From Sinonovacula constricta (lineage: Eukaryota > Mollusca > Bivalvia > Cardiida > Solecurtidae), in NCBI GenBank assembly GCA_007844125.1, contig CM017562.1:61903510-61967509 (forward strand): a DNA stretch of 64,000 bases. The letters are read 5' to 3'. Position numbers and translations under genes: made by a program. Of the stretch, positions 1 to 12,618 are shown piece by piece (the first letter of the stretch is position 1; every line of letters starts with the position of its first letter). A model generated the notes under the pieces. That model was given only the letters and a program-made list of their open reading frames with translations. It did not search any database and was not told where the DNA came from.

Positions 1-2687
1 TGATACAGACAAACTACTGGATACCACCAAACAGTGGTAATGTATTGTGACATATATCTGATACAGGTAAACTACTGGATACCACCAAACAGTGGTAATG
101 TATTGTGACATATATCTGATACAGGTAAACTACTGGATACCACCAAACAGTGGTAATGTATTGTGACATATATCTGATACAGGCAAACTACTGGATACCA
201 CCAAACAGTGGTAATGTATTGTGACATATATCTGATACAGGTAAACTACTGGATACCTCAACAGTGGTTATGTATTGTGACATATATCTGATACAGGTAA
301 ACTACTGGATACCACCAAACAGTGGTAATGTATTGTGACATATATCTGATACAGGCAAACTACTGGATACCACCAAACAGTGGTAATGTATTGTGACATA
401 TATCTGATACAGGCAAACTACTGGATACCACCAAACAGTGGTAATGTATTGTGACATATATCTGATACAGGTAAACTACTGGATACCACCAAACAGTGGT
501 AATGTATTGTGACATATATCTGATACAGGTAAACTACTGGATACCACCAAACAGTGGTAATGTATTGTGACATATATCTGATACAGGCAAACTACTGGAT
601 ACCACCAAACAGTGGTAATGTATTGTGACATATATCTGATACAGACAAACTACTGGATACCACCAAACAGTGGTAATGTATTGTGACATATATCTGATAC
701 AGGCAAACTACTGGATACCACCAAACAGTGGTAATGTATTGTGACATATATCTGATACAGGCAAACTACTGGATACCACCAACAGTGGTAATGTATTGTG
801 ACATATATCTGATACAGGCAAACTACTGGATACCACCAAACAGTGGTAATGTATTGTGACATATATCTGATACACAGGCAAACTACTGGATACCACCAAA
901 CTGGTAATGTATTGAGACATATATCTGATACAGGTAAACTACTGGATACCACCAAACAGTGGTAATGTATTGTGACATATATCTCTGATACAGGTAAACT
1001 ACTGGATACCACCAAACAGTGGTAATGTATTGTGACATATATCTGATACAGACAAACTACTGGATACCACCAAACAGTGGTAATGTATTGTGACATATAT
1101 CTGATACAGGTAAACTACTGGATACCACCAAACAGTGGTAATGTATTGTGACATATATCTGATACAGGTAAACTACTGGATACCACCAAACAGTGGTAAT
1201 GTTGTGACATATATCTGATACAGGCAAACTACTGGATACCACCAAACAGTGGTAATGTATTGTGACATATCTGATACAGGTAAACTACTGGATACCACCA
1301 AACAGTGGTAATGTATTGTGACATATATCTGATACAGGCAAACTACTGGATACCACCAAACAGTGGTAATGTATTGTGACATATATCTGATACAGGTAAA
1401 CTACTGGATACCACCAAACAGTGGTAATGTATTGTGACATATATCTGATACAGGCAAACTACTGGATACACCAAACAGTGGTAATGTATTGTGACATATA
1501 TCTGATACAGGCAAACTACTGGATACCACCAAACAGTGGTAATGTTTTGTGACATATATCTGATACAGGTAAACTACTGGATACCACCAAACAGTGGTAA
1601 GGTATTGTGACATATATCTGATACAGGCAAACTACTGGATACCACCAAACAGTGGTAATGTATTGTGACATATATCTGATACAGGTAAACTACTGGATAC
1701 CACCAACAGTGGTAATGTATTGTGACATATATCTGATACAGGTAAACTACTGGATACCACCAAACAGTGGTAATGTATTGTGACATATATCTGATACAGG
1801 TAAACTACTGGATACCACCAAACAGTGGTAATGTATTGAGACATATATCTGATACAGGTAAACTACTGGATACCACCAAACTGTGGTAATGTATTGTGAC
1901 ATATATCTGATACAGGTAAACTACTGGATACCACCAAACAGTGGTAATGTATTGAGACATATATCTGATACAGGTAAACTACTGGATACCTCAACAGTGG
2001 TAATGTATTGTGACATATATCTGATACAGGTAAACTACTGGATACCACCAAACAGTGGTAATGTATTGTGACATATATCTGATACAGGTAAACTACTGGA
2101 TACCACCAAACAGTGGTAATGTATTGTGACATATATCTGTACAGGTAAACTACTGGATACCCAAACAGTGGTAATGTATTGTGACATATATCTGATACAG
2201 GTAAACTACTGGATACCACCAAACAGTGGTAATGTATTGTGACATATATCTGATACAGGTAAACTACTGGATACCTCCAAACAGTGGTAATGTATTGTGA
2301 CATATATCTGATACAGGTAAACTACTGGATACCTCCAAACAGTGGGTAATGTATTGTGACATATATCTGATACAGACAAACTACTGGAACCACCAACAGT
2401 GTAATGTATTGTGACATATATTGATAAAGGTTAAACTACTGTATACCACCAAACAGTGGTAATGTATTGTGACATATATCTTGATACAGGCAAACTACTG
2501 GTACCACCAAACAGTGGTAATGTATTGTGACATATATCTGATACAGGTAAACTACTGGATACCACCAAACAGTGGTAATGTATTGTGACATATATCTGAT
2601 ACAGGCAAACTACTGGATACCACCAAACAGTGGTAATGTATTGTGACATATATCTGATACAGGTAAACTACTGGATACAACCTTTAA
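1..2687. repeat. 58-bp minisatellite, about 46 units, open at left edge
   Basis: Head-to-tail units of 58 bp fill this stretch. Each contains GATACAGGTAAACTACTGG and ACAGTGGTAATGTATTG. Units differ by single bases (aggT/aggC/agaC before AAAC) and by small indels. The last unit runs into GGATACAACCTTTA, which matches the terminal inverted repeat of the MITE copies at 12619-13121 and elsewhere. Because 58 is 3x19+1, translation cycles through all frames and gives long meaningless ORFs on the minus strand. The array began before the window, so its full size is unknown. Confidence 0.97.
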
Positions 2688-3773
2688 GTGGAAATATGAA
2701 ACTTGGAAACACAGACATAAGTGTTGTTTATTTCTTCTTAAAATCACCTTGGATAATTTTCTTTAAATTAAATGGTCACTTTTGATATTATAGTATAATT
2801 TCTCATTCAAACTCTCATGTTTTTTTTATAATCAAATTACTTGATGTTCTATGAAATGCAAAAGTTGATTTTGTATGCATGTGCATCTGTTTAAATATGC
2901 ATTCATAATATTTTTTGTCAATAAAAAAAATGTATAATACCATATTTTTGTTTGTGTGGTTGAATACAGAAGAATGCCATAAAGTTGACCTTGACCAATA
3001 CCAGCTTCAGTAATCTATAAACAGTTGTATGCTTGTGGTTTGTTTGAATGATAGCAGCTCTTCCAAATATTTAAATTCTGAAGATAATATGTTTTAATCT
3101 CTGAAAGAGAGGGCAATGTTATCTTGGGCGTGGCCCTACATTCTTGACTTTTCAAGTCTTCAACCACTTTTGAGCCAAAATCATACCTGACACTCACGGG
3201 CCTTAAGAAATACTTGTTGTGATGGAAGAGATAAAAGATTATGACAGAACAAACAGTCACTACCAAACAAGTCAATTATGTTTGAAGTTGGTATTAAACA
3301 TGGCCACACTCATGCCTCTGGGTTAGAAGAATGAAAGCCTCCTGAGGAGTGTCTGATTGGCCCAAAACTGGAGCACACCTTCCATTAATGTCATCTTGTC
3401 AAGGACAGGTGAAAGGATAATTAGGCTGAACTACTGGAATCCCGACACTGCAGTAGTTTTCCCAAAGATTACTTAGTAATTCATAATTTTAATAAGGTCC
3501 ACATCACACATTCATAGGTTCAAGACCTAATTATTTATTAAACTTAAGTCTCATCTCTGAACCACCAACATCTGGTATTTGTAGTTTTAGTTAAATTTAA
3601 AGCAACCTGCCTGAGTCCATATATTCATTTTAAGACTTTGATAAAACAATATCGTAAAACTCTTGACTTAAAGCCATAAAAACCTTAGCAGGCACATTGC
3701 TTACCTTTCTCATAAAAGCTTTCAATTGTCTGTAGATTAGAAATAATACTAGAATACATATTTTTCAATCAGT
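2688..3773. other. non-coding stretch between two minisatellites
   Basis: AT-rich sequence with no exon that I can support. A minus-strand ORF at 3015-3275 has a short hydrophobic run but no convincing splice sites. Further exons of the Notch-ligand-like gene would be expected in this direction; none was recognised. Confidence 0.6.
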
Positions 3774-4250
3774 CAAGGAGATGGAACCATGGTAGCCAGT
3801 GAAAAGGAGATGTAACCATGGTAGCCAGTGAAAAGAAGGAGATGTAACCATGCTAGCCAGTGAAAAGAAGATGTAACCATGCTAGCCAGTGAAAAGGAGA
3901 TGTAACCATGCTAGCCATTGAAAAGGAGGAGATGTAACCATGCTAGCCAGTGAAAAAGAGGAGATGTAATCATGCTAGCCAGTGAAAAGGAGATATAACC
4001 ATGCTAGCCAGTGAAAAGGAGGAGATGTAACCATGCTAACCAGTAAAAAAAAAAAAAGGAGATGTAACCATGCTATCCAGTGAAAAGGAGATGTAACCAT
4101 GATAGCCAGTGAAAAGGAGGAGAATAAATTGATGTAACCATATTAGCCAGTGAAAAGCAGATGTAACCATGCTAGCCAGTGAAAATGATTAGATGTAACC
4201 ATGCTAGCTAGTGAAACGGAGAAGATGTAACCATGCTAGCCAGTAAAATG
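3774..4250. repeat. 29-bp minisatellite, about 16 units
   Basis: Imperfect tandem units built on GATGTAACCATGCTAGCCAG followed by TGAAAAGGA. Lengths vary (29-35 bp) because some units carry an extra GGAG or an A-run. It lies downstream of the last recognised exon of the minus-strand Notch-ligand-like gene, possibly in an intron. Confidence 0.95.
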
Positions 4251-4309
4251 GGAAGAAAAGGACAAACATGTTATAAAAGCAAATATGTAATTTTATTGCT
4301 TATGTTTTT

Positions 4310-4380
4310 TTGGTGGGATTCAAATCCAGGCTATCTAGACGAGCAGTTATTTCTCTACCAAATGCACCACACAGACTAAG
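4310..4380 (-). repeat. tRNA-like promoter segment (SINE head or tRNA relic)
   Basis: On the minus strand a box A-like TGGTGCATTTGGTAGAG is followed about 25 bp later by a box B-like GATTTGAATCCC, the spacing of a RNA polymerase III tRNA promoter. No full cloverleaf with a paired acceptor stem was seen. This fits a tRNA-derived SINE or a decayed tRNA copy better than a working tRNA gene. Confidence 0.4.
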
Positions 4381-4613
4381 TATATTTATATGTTTCAAGT
4401 AGTTTTATTTTATATTGCAACTTGCGCAAAGTTAACATACGGCCAGCATTAAAACATATGTTGTGATTTTGAAAGGCTACAGTCATGCTTGTTTATATGA
4501 TTGATCTTTTGTGCAAACAGAACACTCCCCAAAATATAATATACAAGTCGTTCCTGCTTCCGTAGATGTTACAAAAAGGGAAAAAATAGAATTTTATGTT
4601 ACTGTCTTGTTAC

Positions 4614-4816
4614 CTGGATAAACACTACAGTCCCTGGATCCACCTGAGATGGGGGTGTTACAGTCTGATCCAGTCCACCCAGTCCTGCAGACCCTGCCAC
4701 CCCTGCTGTCACAAGTCCAGTGACCCGAACATGTATCCTGCTCCACACATTGTGTCTGTCGGTTAATATCCTCCTCTTCATTCTCCAGAACCACAAACTC
4801 CACGACAGCTCTAAGA
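4614..4816 (-). CDS. Notch-ligand-like exon 5 (DSL-like)
   Basis: 203 nt, acceptor CCACCGGCAG, donor CCAG/GTAACA. It encodes residues 169-236: an acidic stretch, then CVEQDTCSGHWTCDSRGG and GWTGSDC. It ends in phase 1, so at least one more exon must follow. Confidence 0.85.
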
Positions 4817-7800
4817 CTGCCGGTGGACAAAAGAGTCAGTAGTCGTATAAACAACTAGTAGGAAAGGATACAAAGTGTTCTAAGCATGCTCAAAATTATC
4901 ATAACAATCCCTTTTTTGTAGTTAGCAGTGAGGTATTAACGTTAGCACATTACCCTTACAATATAGTGCATTACCCTTCAAGGAAAAGCAACCCACTTTA
5001 CACACTTCGTACAACTATTCCTTGACCTACGAAAAATAGCACCACGTTTTTCCATTAAAGGGTGTGAAGCGAAAGGTATTTGAATCCCGTAGCTGTACAA
5101 ACTCATCAGATGTTCACAACAGAAGGTCCAGTATGTTTAAAGTTGATGCAAATGTGATTATAAATTGCAAACTATTTTTATTTTTAATCACCATAGCTAG
5201 AGCGCGCATCCTGTGAAACTTGGTACGTCTTATCTAACCAACTCATGTGGTACAGATCAACTCTCCTGGTCTTGTTATATAGAACTATATAAACCACTAG
5301 GTGTATGGCTTTACAGACATTTGTCCTAACCGTCTTAATTAATGTTCATTTTGTGTGCTGTTTTAATGTTATCTAAGTAAATGAATCCACAACAGAAGAG
5401 TTAGACGTACGTACCTTGTAAAGCTGGCACCTGAACGTTCTCCCATCAGTAAGAGCTCGGATGACGATTCTTCCTCCACAACAAAGCTGCAGATAAACGT
5501 GTCCACTTGTTGGACCTCTGTGCTAGTCTTCTCTTCTACATCCACGTCATCTACAACTATCTGCAGGACTACCTCTTTACCCTCCTACAGTTAACATACA
5601 TGTAATTCTAAAAATATCACAGATATAAATTGTCTTTTTTCTATATCATCTCATACAGGACCATACAGAATATGGCTCTATGTATAAATTAGCGCAAATT
5701 GTACCGGTAAGATGTAAATAATGTTTTCGATGATAAAATAACTGGTGGTTAATTTCTTTATGACTTTCATAAGTTGAAAACAACGTTTCAAGTGGCTGTC
5801 AAATTTGCCTAAGCAAAGACGTTTAGACATCTGCGGCTGATGCGTTTTGAAATAGATTTATAAATGCGTAAAGATTGGCAAAATTGACAACATAAAAAAG
5901 AATGTAAAACATCATTGTTATGGCCACAGAAAAAAACTCCAAAACCAAACCAAAAATAATGTTTATACGTACAAATACAAGTACATATCGTGTCACTCCT
6001 TGCCGTTTGTAAGTCCATCCTACATGTAATTCCAACCAGTTTTAAAATAAACCTTTTTCAATGCTAATTTTGCTTCATACGAAATAAGTCTACTTTACTT
6101 GAAATACAAAAAGTACTAATGGAGGTGTTTCTGTAAAATTGTGGCCGTGATAATGGTTTTTACATTGGTTTCCTTGTTGTCAGTTTTGCAAACCTCCACA
6201 AAGTTTATTTCTAATTTCTAACTTTAAAACACAAGCCACGTTATCTCAACCAGTAGAAGTAAACTCATGTCAAGTCACACTAAGTTGTTTTTAAGTCCAT
6301 GTATCATGACTAAATGTTATAAATGCTCTAAACCAAATCATGTTAAACGTCTCGTAGGGAAAGTACTTGACTTCAAATTAGATTTTTTTTTTATTTCAAA
6401 ACTGGTTGTATGCGAAAGGAACTACTGTATATGTCATCGGAACCAGTTTTAAAATAATTCGCATGAAAACTGTCGTCAGTTGTTGTTTTGTTGCAGTTTT
6501 CGTTGTTGTTTTTGTTTGTGATTTTTGTTGTTGTTGTTTGTCTGTTGTTGTTTTGTGTGTGTGTTTTTGTCTGTCTGTTTGTTATTTTCCCCAAAACGGT
6601 TTGTAACAGTACTAACCTTGATTCCAGTGAGAGGCATCACTGTGACGTCATCGTCGGAGAATGCCACACTGTTCTTGTCGGAAGGACCCCGAATAGTGTC
6701 CCTGCCTACGTCACAGCTGCCGAGGGGACTGGAAGCAACAGTATTGTGTCAGTCAGTATTATCTAACATCATGTAAAGGTAATCCTTTAAGATCACCTTT
6801 TGATGTTATACAGATTCTTCTTATCTAAATTTGGCATAAAATTGTCATTCTTTTTAGAAATACCGGAAGTCAAAATAATGACATATCCTCTTACGGAAAC
6901 GTGTTTTGCTATTGAATATCGTTTGGGAAAATTATAGCTTGAGGCAAAGCAATCAAACGTGGTACTCACAAATAAGTTATAAATTGTTTACATACCTTAC
7001 AGATTTAAAAGACCGGTTCTCCCATGATTCCGCTTAATGTTCTTAATTAAAAAATGGCCGAGCTCTAAATAGTAATACTTTATCCTTCTAAGTGTTCCAA
7101 AATGGGCTGCATTTTCTGTATGATTATTGTATCTTTTGCTTTTGATCCTGCTTAATATGAATACTTTTACCACATGGATTTGAGATGACTTTTAATATAT
7201 CATTTAAGGACCAATAAAAGATTATTCAATTATAGTCATTTAGTGAAATAAAAATACCAGACACCTGTGTGCCTCTAAATCTGATATTCGAGTGATGCAG
7301 AAATAATTTTTAAGTAAAGAAAAAAGAAGAAAAGTGAAGAAAAAAAAGTTGACCCTTGGCCACACAACACACAGTTTTGAGGCCGTTAAGGTTTTTTGGA
7401 TACTCTTCAATTGATGGCGCAGCATTACCGTATCATTGTCTTAAGGTAATGTGTCTTTATCATCTAAACTTGCGACATCCCAAAGTTCCTTTGAGAATGT
7501 ATGCTTTGAAGAACTTATGCTTTGTATCTCTTGAAGAAAGATGTCAGTTCTGTATGTGATGTCTACACACTTTAATACATGTGTATCTTTATTAAATAAT
7601 ATAGGACGTGTAGGAATATATCTTAATCAAAATGCACATCAGTTAAAGCATTGGACTGATGATTACCCGCCTGTCCTGCCTTAGTTCAGATTCCTATAAT
7701 AGTTCCAAGGAACAACGTATACTGAACGATCATTGTTAAATGATTTTCTGTACAAGGGTATGCTTTAAAACAGCTCGAGTAAACGCGCTCTTGATAGAAT

Positions 7801-10800
7801 ACGTCATTTTGAAGTTAATCAATTTGTAAATAAGGGTCGTGGGTCAAAACTGCACCCATTTGTTTTGTCAAAATACCATAGAATTACATACAAACTGTTG
7901 TTCAAATGTCAAGAAAAGTGTTTTGTTCGTGTATACATTAGCTTAAATAACAGTTGAGGTTACTTTGCACGGCTGAGTCAGAAGTTCCTTAACTTAGTTT
8001 CAGCTGCTCTCATGAAACAGTTATAACTACGAAAATGGTGGGGATAAGTTTAGCTGAACGCGCAGCTTCCTATTTTGTTGTCAAGCTCGTTGCTGGCTTT
8101 TTCTGTCGATTGCGTCTTTAAACAATGTTAGTGAGTGAAGTGCAGATCCTGTGGGTTTATGCATCAGGTGTATACGCTTAACACTAAACTGGTTGCTTTA
8201 AACCACTTGTTGTAGTAGCAACAACAACAACAACGGCAACATGGGTGTATAAATAATACAAAATAAGCAAAGAAAATAAAATAAAACATGATGTCTTTCT
8301 AACAAAATAATAAGAGATTGTGTTTTCAAACTGTTTTATAACAAAGATAATAAGAAGATTGTAATGATTGTAATGATGGTAACTTCTTCTTCTTCTTTTT
8401 ATTATTATAATTACATCATGGAAAATGTGATAAGAACGATTATAACTGCAAGCATGATTACGTCTCTGTCGAATAGATATCTAACATTATTGATGGCGGA
8501 CCGATACCAAAGTTTGTTGTGCTTTGTTAAATTACTACATAGCTAATGTCTAGGTAAATATTTACCCTCACGTTCGCACAGTGATTATCAAGAGCGTAGT
8601 TCGATGATACTTTGAGGAATGTCCATTTGTCAACGGTCGTCTCGACTCTGTCCTAGGTGACAACCCCGATACATTTTTATCTTTCATGAGTGACAGTTCC
8701 ACAGTTTACCAATGAACTAACATAAACAATAACTCGTTACTTTTAATATCAGGTATGTAACCAATCGCTTTTATATACTTAATCAACAGATTAACATTTC
8801 TAAGCCCTCTTCCCATACATTTTATTGTATGTACTCTGTGCTGGAAAGTGTTTATATCTCTCTGAACGTGCGTTTTGCCTGTCTTCCTTTAAGTTCTGCA
8901 TCTCCGTCTTATAATTGTGTTTTATCTAATCCTCACATTCGTCTTCTTCCTTGCCCCACTCAGCCTCTCTTAGTTTCTGATATCACTTAGAATCTTGGCT
9001 ATGAGAACATGAAGGCGATGGGGTGAATTTGGTCTATGACACCCACTTGACCATCCGGTTTCTGATAGCCGTGTCAGTCATATTGCTGTGGACGGAAGGA
9101 CCTACTCACCTGTCGGCCATGGAGACACACAGAGTGAACTGGTAGTCGCATGAATCTGTCACACAGCCGCCGCTGGCAGGGGATGGGTTGCCATCGCAAC
9201 AACTTCCATTGCTAATCTCACCATCCGGGTTACTGAAGTCCAGCAGTTTTATCATGAGATATCCATCTGTATGGGCGGCAATCTGCGGATGTAATGTTGA
9301 CATTCAATAACCATATCTTATCTATGTAGCTTTATGATATGTGTGTTCTGGTGATTGTAATATTGTTAAAATGGTTTATATGATGGTCCTGCTGAGTTGC
9401 TTACCTCATGTTTCTGGAGGAAAAATCTCTAAATGCTACAAAATAATCACTTAGAACCAACAAAACATGTGGCGTGGTGCTGTCTTATATTTACGCATTT
9501 TATTTATTTTGATATAATATTTATGTGTTTTATTGTACGTGTATTTATTTATTTTTTATGACAAATTGAGTTGACACAACATTTATATAATTTAAAGGTA
9601 ACAGAACATCGACATACTCGTATGCAATATGAAACATCAAAATAATAAAACAAATAAATAAACAATCGCAACTGAAATACACTTGGTTACAGAAAAAATG
9701 TTCTTTCCGTCATTCCTGAAGTAAATTGATGGATTTCTTTATATGTTCAAAGTCTGATGTTTTATTACCAAATAACTGTTTGCCGATTTCTTTGCAAACA
9801 GTAGCTCGATTAACCTATTCTTGTTGTAAATTTAAATTTCGAAACCAAACTTTATTACAGTTGCCTGGCAAGCTGCCTTGTGGTTAAAAAAAACCATGAA
9901 AACATTAATCCCATTAATTGTTCCATCCGTAAATATTCATACAATTTTCTGTGGTTTTAATTCTTATTTGTTCAGAAAACATTTTGGTAACTTGTCTCTT
10001 GTAAAAGATGTAGTTTCTATTGCAGTAAGCATTTATTATTGGTGGATTTTTGTAATTAAAAAATAGTTCGCATAAAACTGTGATTGTTACAAGATCTTCA
10101 AAGTCTGAATAAATGAAAAATTCATTCATTTTAATATATATTTATAATTGTATTTGCTCAATTTTTGTTATGTGTAATTGTAGTTCTCAATGGTTTTTAG
10201 TAAACGAGACGTGGATATGTTTCCTAAATACATGCTTCTTTGTTAGTATTAACCGTCTACAAATTATAAAATATCACAGTTTTTGAAACCCTTTCGTACG
10301 GCAACTTGTTGTCCGCATATATAAGGTATAAGGCATCCAAATCTATTGCAGGCAGTAGATAAACACCCATCGTCTTATCTTTAGTACCAGTGTTATGACT
10401 GTACGACAAATGGAAAACTGTTACCAATTCATTTATTAATTTAAGTACTTTGCCTTCAGTTACGTTATCAACTCTGACCTAGTGAAAGTGGGCCGATGTT
10501 GCGGAAATGAAAATAAATGTTTATAAATATAAATAATTTTAAAAACAAACCTCAGACTTGCATTTGTTCAGATATGGCATGTATACGTTATGAGTTAATA
10601 AGAAAATGGCGTAGCAACTAAGAACTGTATACTTTCGTAGCTTTATCTCTGCGAATTGAATCGATTATTAGTAATACTAAAACATTATCTGCCCTCGCTA
10701 TAACACGAAAGATAAACACTTGCATAATCCCGTTACATGGGCCGCAAGAAAAGCAATCCAAAGTTTAGTAGAGTAAATACAAACAAATGTATCTTCGATG

Positions 10801-11472
10801 AACATGAGGGGCAGACTTGAGTTTAAACAAAATGTTTGCTGAGGAAAGATTTCTGGAAACGTCAACAGTGTCGTTGTATGATAACCATACATCAGTTAAG
10901 TTAGCATCATTTTAAAATATTCAATTCAAACTAACCAAAACTAAACGAACTGAGAAATATCGTGGCTATTGTTTTGTCAGCGACATCTTGGAAATTGCAT
11001 TACGTCGATATTGTACATGATTAAATTAACTCATGTGGTTTATTAGCTTTACAAAGTATATTTTGTCATTTTTAATTTTATTTAGTAGTTTGGTAAAACT
11101 GTATAAAACAGAAGTCAGTAAAAGAAAGAAAAGAAATCAAATAAGTTAAGAACAAGTATATCTTATACCTCATAGTATAACGTATTAATAAATGCATACA
11201 GTAAAACATGTTCCAGTTTACAAAATGGACATACAATGTAAGCCAACAATTGAATGTTCTTTTTCCAAAACATGTTGTTTATTATTTGTTACAATCGAAA
11301 TCAGCGTTTTGTTGAGCTTTGTTATACTAATTCCGTAATGCATGTAAGTGTTTTTTCTTCATTGACAATTTGAAGAATAAATTGAACACATGGACATACA
11401 ATAAAAATCTTCAGAACTTACCCCGCAAATAGGAATGCATAAAATTCCTAATAATATTCCTAAATTCCACAT
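4614..11472 (-). CDS. Notch-ligand-like (MNNL-DSL) protein, 5' part of gene
   Basis: Five exons on the minus strand join in perfect phase: 11472-11422, 9282-9110, 6728-6617, 5584-5415 and 4816-4614. They encode at least 236 residues. Residues 1-17 are a hydrophobic signal peptide starting MWNLGILLG. Residues 18-75 look like the MNNL domain of Delta/Jagged ligands (GYLMIKLLDFSNPDG, then CCD and spaced cysteines C45, C46, C57, C62, C69). Residues 192-221 match the second half of a DSL domain (C, GHW, CD, G, C, GW.G..C). In the family these secreted or membrane-anchored ligands bind Notch on neighbouring cells through MNNL and DSL. The first half of a normal DSL, with its YYG and two cysteines, is not seen; residues 170-191 are acidic instead. 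The last exon ends in phase 1 at CCAG/GTAACA, so the gene goes on, but no EGF repeats or membrane segment were found downstream. Family assignment is good; orthology to Delta or Jagged is not settled. Confidence 0.8.
5415..5584 (-). CDS. Notch-ligand-like exon 4
   Basis: 170 nt, acceptor AACTGTAG, donor ACAAG/GTACGT. It encodes residues 113-168, beginning EGKEVVLQIVVDDVD, and ends two bases into a codon. The pyrimidine tract before the acceptor is weak, but both flanking phases fit. Confidence 0.8.
6617..6728 (-). CDS. Notch-ligand-like exon 3
   Basis: 112 nt, acceptor TTGCTTCCAG, donor CAAG/GTTAGT. It completes the serine codon from exon 2 and then reads PLGSCDVGRDTIRG to TGIK, ending in phase 0. 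It corresponds to the C-terminal part of MNNL. Confidence 0.8.
7634..7700 (+). repeat. tRNA-like promoter segment
   Basis: Box A-like CATCAGTTAAAGCATTGG is followed by a box B-like GTTCAGATTCC about 40 bp later. The match is degenerate and there is no acceptor stem, so this is read as a SINE relic in an intron. Confidence 0.3.
9110..9282 (-). CDS. Notch-ligand-like exon 2 (MNNL domain)
   Basis: 173 nt, acceptor ATCCGCAG/AT, donor ACAG/GTGAGT. It encodes residues 18-74 with the CCD, CVTDSC and FTLC cysteine pattern of the MNNL domain, and ends with two bases of a serine codon. Confidence 0.85.
9283..11421 (-). other. intron 1 of the Notch-ligand-like gene
   Basis: AT-rich intron of 2.1 kb between the signal-peptide exon and the MNNL exon. 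No repeat or embedded gene was recognised. Confidence 0.6.
11422..11472 (-). CDS. Notch-ligand-like exon 1 (signal peptide)
   Basis: 17 codons from ATG: a hydrophobic leader ending in CIPICG, then the donor GG/GTAAGT. It ends in phase 0, matching exon 2. The leader character and the matching phase support it, but its 2.1-kb distance from exon 2 leaves some doubt. Confidence 0.7.
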
Positions 11473-12618
11473 TTTTTCACGATTACTCTTTTCTTCGAAA
11501 ATAGTTTATTGAAACATATTCCAGCGCTATTATAATTAAGACAATACAGTCCACACAATGCCCCCTATCTTCACTGGACTAAGATGTCAGGTAGCTCGGA
11601 CCGTGATTATCTGTTCAAGTCGACGGTCAGTGTGGAAATTATTTCACTTATCATCTGAATTTTCTTTTCAATGAAAAGTCAATGATTTCGTGTGGGGTCG
11701 CTCTTGTTGTGTCCTAGGCGTCACAGCTATGTAATGTACGCACCCACTGATAATTTCATCGCCCAGATCGATCACGGGCGTGTTATTCTTACGATCAATC
11801 GTTCTGCCTATATTTGGCGGCCAGCGCATGAAGTGGCGATGTGGGCAATTTTGAAAGCCCAAAGTTGCATGGATGCCGCCAAGCTCTGAAAGTATTTTAA
11901 TGCCGCATCAGACCCTGATCTTAGCTGTAATACTACTTTACACACAAATTGATGAATGGATTCCTAAGCATCAATTATCGACTCGTGATGGAATTTATCA
12001 CACAAAACTAACGCTTAGATAAAAAAATATTACAAAAAAAAAGTAAAATGTAACGAAAAATTATATATTTATTGAAAAAAAAAACTTTTTATATTTCTTA
12101 ATATATTAGTTGGATGGTTAAATCTGTTAACAAAGACGTTAAAACATTTTGCTAATAGATGTGTGTTTTGCTTTGTTTAATTACTTTGATCAATCCTATC
12201 CACAATATCTCTAATAAAGACCTGTTCAGTATAAATGAAACACACTCTTATATCTTTGTTAAGACCTAATTATAATGTAGCAATAATGCTTGGGATTCGT
12301 GTACAGTTTACAGCCCAGGAGTAGTTCTAATCTTATTCCACATCCAATACGAATGTCCTTGTTAAACATGTTTGAGAAAGTCCATAGACACAAGTCATTT
12401 CAATGCAAGAAAAGGAAACGCCTTTTATTGTGGAAACTCTTAGTATGCAAGTGGAAGGAATTTGAATAGTAATATTTCTAATTACTAGTTCGAACTCTAG
12501 CACGTTTAAATAGTTAAGTGGGCCCTTGTATTTTGTCTATCCCATACTGACCTTGCAAGGAGACTAGATTGCTATCATTGTTGGGCGGTGTTATAAGAAC
12601 TCCTCTTCAAGGATGCAT
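11473..12618. other. upstream region of the Notch-ligand-like gene
   Basis: The stretch should hold the 5' UTR and promoter of the minus-strand gene. No clear TATA box was found near 11500-11600. ORFs at 11668-11889 overlap on both strands and resemble no family I know. Confidence 0.5.

Larger units (their letters stand above)
4817..9109 (-). other. introns 2-4 of the Notch-ligand-like gene
   Basis: Three intron stretches: 4817-5414, 5585-6616 and 6729-9109. The second holds a G/T-rich run (6480-6600). The third holds a tRNA-like segment at 7634-7700. Nothing else was recognised. Confidence 0.7.

Noticed and set aside
650..2649. Many 60-148-aa ORFs on the minus strand of the 58-bp array
   Set aside because: They are produced by the 58-bp period, which cycles through frames with one stop per about 174 nt. 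They share one artificial peptide pattern.
3015..3275. Minus-strand ORF with a short hydrophobic run, considered as a membrane exon of the Notch-ligand-like gene
   Set aside because: The hydrophobic run is only about 12 residues and the candidate splice sites are weak; phase with exon 5 was not shown.
3774..4250. Regular spacing suggesting a CRISPR array
   Set aside because: Units are contiguous with no unique spacers, and the window is eukaryotic. The same applies to the other tandem arrays.
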